The position numbers and the translations under genes are program-made. A stretch of 64,000 bases of DNA from the NCBI GenBank assembly GCA_038257155.1, contig JBBSJP010000002.1:124001-188000 (forward strand). The letters run 5' to 3'. This document shows, piece after piece, positions 62,065-64,000 of this stretch. The DNA comes from JANJTY01 sp038257155. GTDB lineage: Bacteria; Pseudomonadota; Gammaproteobacteria; Xanthomonadales; Xanthomonadaceae. The notes under the pieces were generated by a model that had not been told where the DNA came from, did not search any database, and saw only the letters and a list, made by a program, of their open reading frames with translations. Positions within the stretch are counted from its first letter, which is position 1. Every line of letters starts with the position of its first letter.

Positions 62065-62640
62065 TCAGCGCCCCGGCAGCATTCGCCTCAGGGTGTTGTC
62101 ACGAAGGAAGACGTGATGAAACAGGGCGGCGGCCGCGTGCAGACCGATCAACCAATAGCCCACGATCGCCAGCGTCTCGTGGGCATCCTCAAGCCGGTCT
62201 TCCCACAGTTCGGAAGGCGTCATCAGGGCGGGTACGGGCAGACCAAAGAGGGCGACATCGTGCCCTTCGGCGCCCTGCAGGGCCCATCCCAGCAAGGGCA
62301 TTCCCAACATCCACAGGTACAGTGCGGCGTGCATCGCGTGTGCCGCCAGAGCCTGCAGGCGACCGGGCGCGGGGATTATTGGAGGCGCCTTCGAGACTGC
62401 GCGCAGCATCAAACGCCCGGCAACCAGCAGCAGTACCGAAAGCCCAAAGCTGTAGTGCAGTGTCTTCAGCAGATCGCGCCCTGCACTACCCCGTGAGAAC
62501 AGATCCTCCAGTTCCATGCTGGCATAGGCTGCGATCACCAACAGCAAGGTCAGCCAGTGCAAGGCGATGATCGCCCCGGAATAGCGCGACGCGGCAAGCC
62601 GGCCTGGCGGCGTTTGGTCACTTGCGATTGTTCTTGCCAT
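62065..62640 (-). CDS. Cytochrome b561-type membrane protein
   Basis: A 191-residue membrane protein with four helices carrying the heme-ligand histidines: IIALHWLTLLLVIAAY, KTLHYSFGLSVLLLVAGRL, ALAAHAMHAALYLWMLG and VGYWLIGLHAAAALFHHVFL. It fits the bacterial cytochrome b561 (CybB) family that oxidises quinol, sometimes to handle superoxide. The gene is close to the EptA remnant but has its own likely start at 62640. Confidence 0.9.
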   Translation of the reverse strand: MARTIASDQTPPGRLAASRYSGAIIALHWLTLLLVIAAYASMELEDLFSRGSAGRDLLKTLHYSFGLSVLLLVAGRLMLRAVSKAPPIIPAPGRLQALAAHAMHAALYLWMLGMPLLGWALQGAEGHDVALFGLPVPALMTPSELWEDRLEDAHETLAIVGYWLIGLHAAAALFHHVFLRDNTLRRMLPGR

Positions 62641-62766
62641 TGTCGAATCCTCGCGTTGACGAGATTGCTTCCTGCGGCCAAGCCGGACCAGTTACTTCCG
62701 ATCTGAGGGGCGGCAAGGTCCGGCTCTGGCGGTGATCAAGGTTGCCCCCGTCGTTGTGCTCTGGGC

Positions 62767-63381
62767 TCATGGCCCGGCAGCCTCCTGCCGCTTCAGAGGC
62801 GCAGCATTGGCGTCTGGAGCGATTCGCGCCGCGCTCTGGTGGCAGGTCGCGAAGAGATCAAGCGACGCGTCATAGACTGACGTCTCCACCCCTAAAAGTC
62901 CCAGTACCGAGTGAAACAGATGGTCGTGGCTGAGAGCGCGGGTGGACTGTCCTGCGAGGCAGGCCTGAGCGATCCCGGTCGAAGCCTGAAGTCCTGACGA
63001 CAACCATACCAGCATCGGCACGCGGGTCTGCTGCGCCGGCGCGATCGCGTAGGGCACGCCATGCAGGTACAGCCCGTGTTCGCCCAACGATTCGCCATGA
63101 TCGGAAAGATAGATCATCGCCACATCGTGGGTGTGGTTGGCGCGAAGTTGCCCGATCAGTTGCGCCAGGAGGTGGTCGGTGTAGAGCACAGCGTTGTCGT
63201 AGGCGTTGACGATTTCCTCTGTACTGCAGCTGCCAAGCAGCAAGTACCAGAATGCGGCGAAGATTCCTGCCGGCAGCAGAATGTGCAGGAACACCCAGCG
63301 GCCTTCCGGGAAGAACGCTGAATACAGGGTTTTGACCGACTCGAAGGGCAGCCTGCGAGAAGTCGAGTGCTTGGTAGTCAT
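62767..63381 (-). pseudogene. Internally deleted EptA-like phosphoethanolamine transferase
   Basis: An open frame of 204 residues joins a short N-terminal part with one membrane helix (VFLHILLPAGIFAAFWYLLL) directly to the last part of an EptA/sulfatase domain. That part has EEIVNAYDNAVLYTDHLL, IYLSDHGESLGEHGLYLHGV and APAQQTRVPMLVWLS. A working enzyme is about 540 residues with five helices, a catalytic Thr and further zinc ligands. Here the middle 300 or so residues, including the nucleophile, are gone, while the DHGES metal residues remain. The frame is intact, so it could still be translated, but phosphoethanolamine transfer is not expected. Confidence 0.75.
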
Positions 63382-63585
63382 GCCAGCGATGATGCCGAGC
63401 GCCGCAGTCGGATCGGCGTCGGAACGGGGTTAACGCAGCGTTAGGTCGCTGCTTAACATGCGCTTGCTGCTGCCTGTCCGGTCGTCAGGTTAGTCAGCTG
63501 GATCGAGGATTCGCTCGAGGCCTGGTTGATCGCAGCCGAACCGATCTGTGCGTCCGGAACTGCCCACCGCGGCGATGTCGGCAGA

Positions 63586-64000
63586 TCAGCCGCTGCGCGT
63601 CAACCTCGCCGGGTCAAGCAGGCGACGCAGCTCATCCTCGGGCATGCCGGTATGCTCGATCGCCACTTCCAACACTGGCCTGTGCTGCGCGTATGCCTGC
63701 TTGGCGATTGCGGCAGCGGCTTGGTAGCCGATCAACGGATTGAGCGCAGTGACCAGGATCGGATTTCTCCCCAGTGCCTGTTTCAGTCGCTCATGCCGCA
63801 CGCGGAAACCGGCGATGGCCTTTTCGCCAAGCAGGCGTGCGGCGCTGGCCAGCAGGCGGATGGATTCGAGCAGGTTCCAGGCGATCACCGGCAGCATCAC
63901 ATTGAGCTGGAAGTTGCCGCTGGCGCCGGCCACGGTGATCGTGTGATGCATACCCATGACCTGGGCGCAGACCATGGCGACTGATTCGGGAATCACCGGA
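63586..64000 (-). CDS. fumC: Class II fumarate hydratase, C-terminal part only
   Basis: The frame reads in from the right edge, so only about the last 138 codons are visible. They encode PVIPESVAMVCAQVMGM, ASGNFQLNVMLPVIAWNLLE, SIRLLASAARLL, NPILVTALNPLIGYQAAAAI and end with the small C-terminal domain. This matches the C-terminus of class II fumarases of the type with KVNPVIPE, and resembles aspartate ammonia-lyase less well (TALNPxIGY and ASGNF favour FumC). The signature SSxMPxKxN lies beyond the window, so the call rests on the tail. Confidence 0.85.
   Translation of the reverse strand, partial: PVIPESVAMVCAQVMGMHHTITVAGASGNFQLNVMLPVIAWNLLESIRLLASAARLLGEKAIAGFRVRHERLKQALGRNPILVTALNPLIGYQAAAAIAKQAYAQHRPVLEVAIEHTGMPEDELRRLLDPARLTRSG

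Overview
The window is 64 kb of GC-rich gammaproteobacterial chromosome. Gene content and the dispersed palindromic repeats fit the Xanthomonadales/Lysobacterales, but no rRNA or marker gene settles the genus. I see no tRNA, rRNA, CRISPR array, integrase, transposase or prophage gene. It reads as ordinary chromosome with one expanded accessory block.

Region 1 (1-13.5 kb) holds a truncated YfcC-type transporter, class I fumarase, a small membrane protein, an exported amidase, an acetate kinase/phosphotransacetylase pair, a very large secreted metalloprotease, an MmcQ-like protein and a secreted beta-helix protein. Region 2 (13.7-24.7 kb) holds a YjdM/PhnA zinc-ribbon protein, a PQQ-type sugar dehydrogenase lipoprotein, a strongly folded non-coding element, ACMSD (kynurenine branch), hemL, argD, a trans-sulfuration-type PLP enzyme, a glycosyltransferase/PAP2 pair, rmuC and a HiPIP. 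Region 3 (24.8-37.4 kb) holds the methionine-salvage operon mtnB-mtnD-mtnC, a secreted phosphoesterase, a tandem Usp protein, a lipoprotein peroxiredoxin, an EamA transporter, a membrane GGDEF protein, an amidohydrolase with an internal Tat motif, mmsA and a MazEF-type toxin-antitoxin pair. Region 4 (37.5-43.9 kb) holds hutU and a two-gene RND efflux system.

Region 5 (44.0-52.6 kb) is the most unusual part. Six consecutive minus-strand genes encode paralogous exported proteins of about 450 residues that I cannot assign a function. By their C-terminal halves they fall into two subtypes that alternate perfectly along the array, as if a two-gene unit had been triplicated. 

Region 6 (52.7-64 kb) looks like an envelope-modification neighbourhood. 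It has an NPP-type phosphodiesterase lipoprotein, a secreted alpha/beta hydrolase, a LAB_N protein with a GT2 glycosyltransferase, an OmpR-type two-component system, an ArnT-like GT39 protein, a cytochrome b561 and an internally deleted EptA-like phosphoethanolamine transferase remnant. The C-terminus of a class II fumarase enters at the right edge. Palindromic REP-like elements fill most of the larger gaps.
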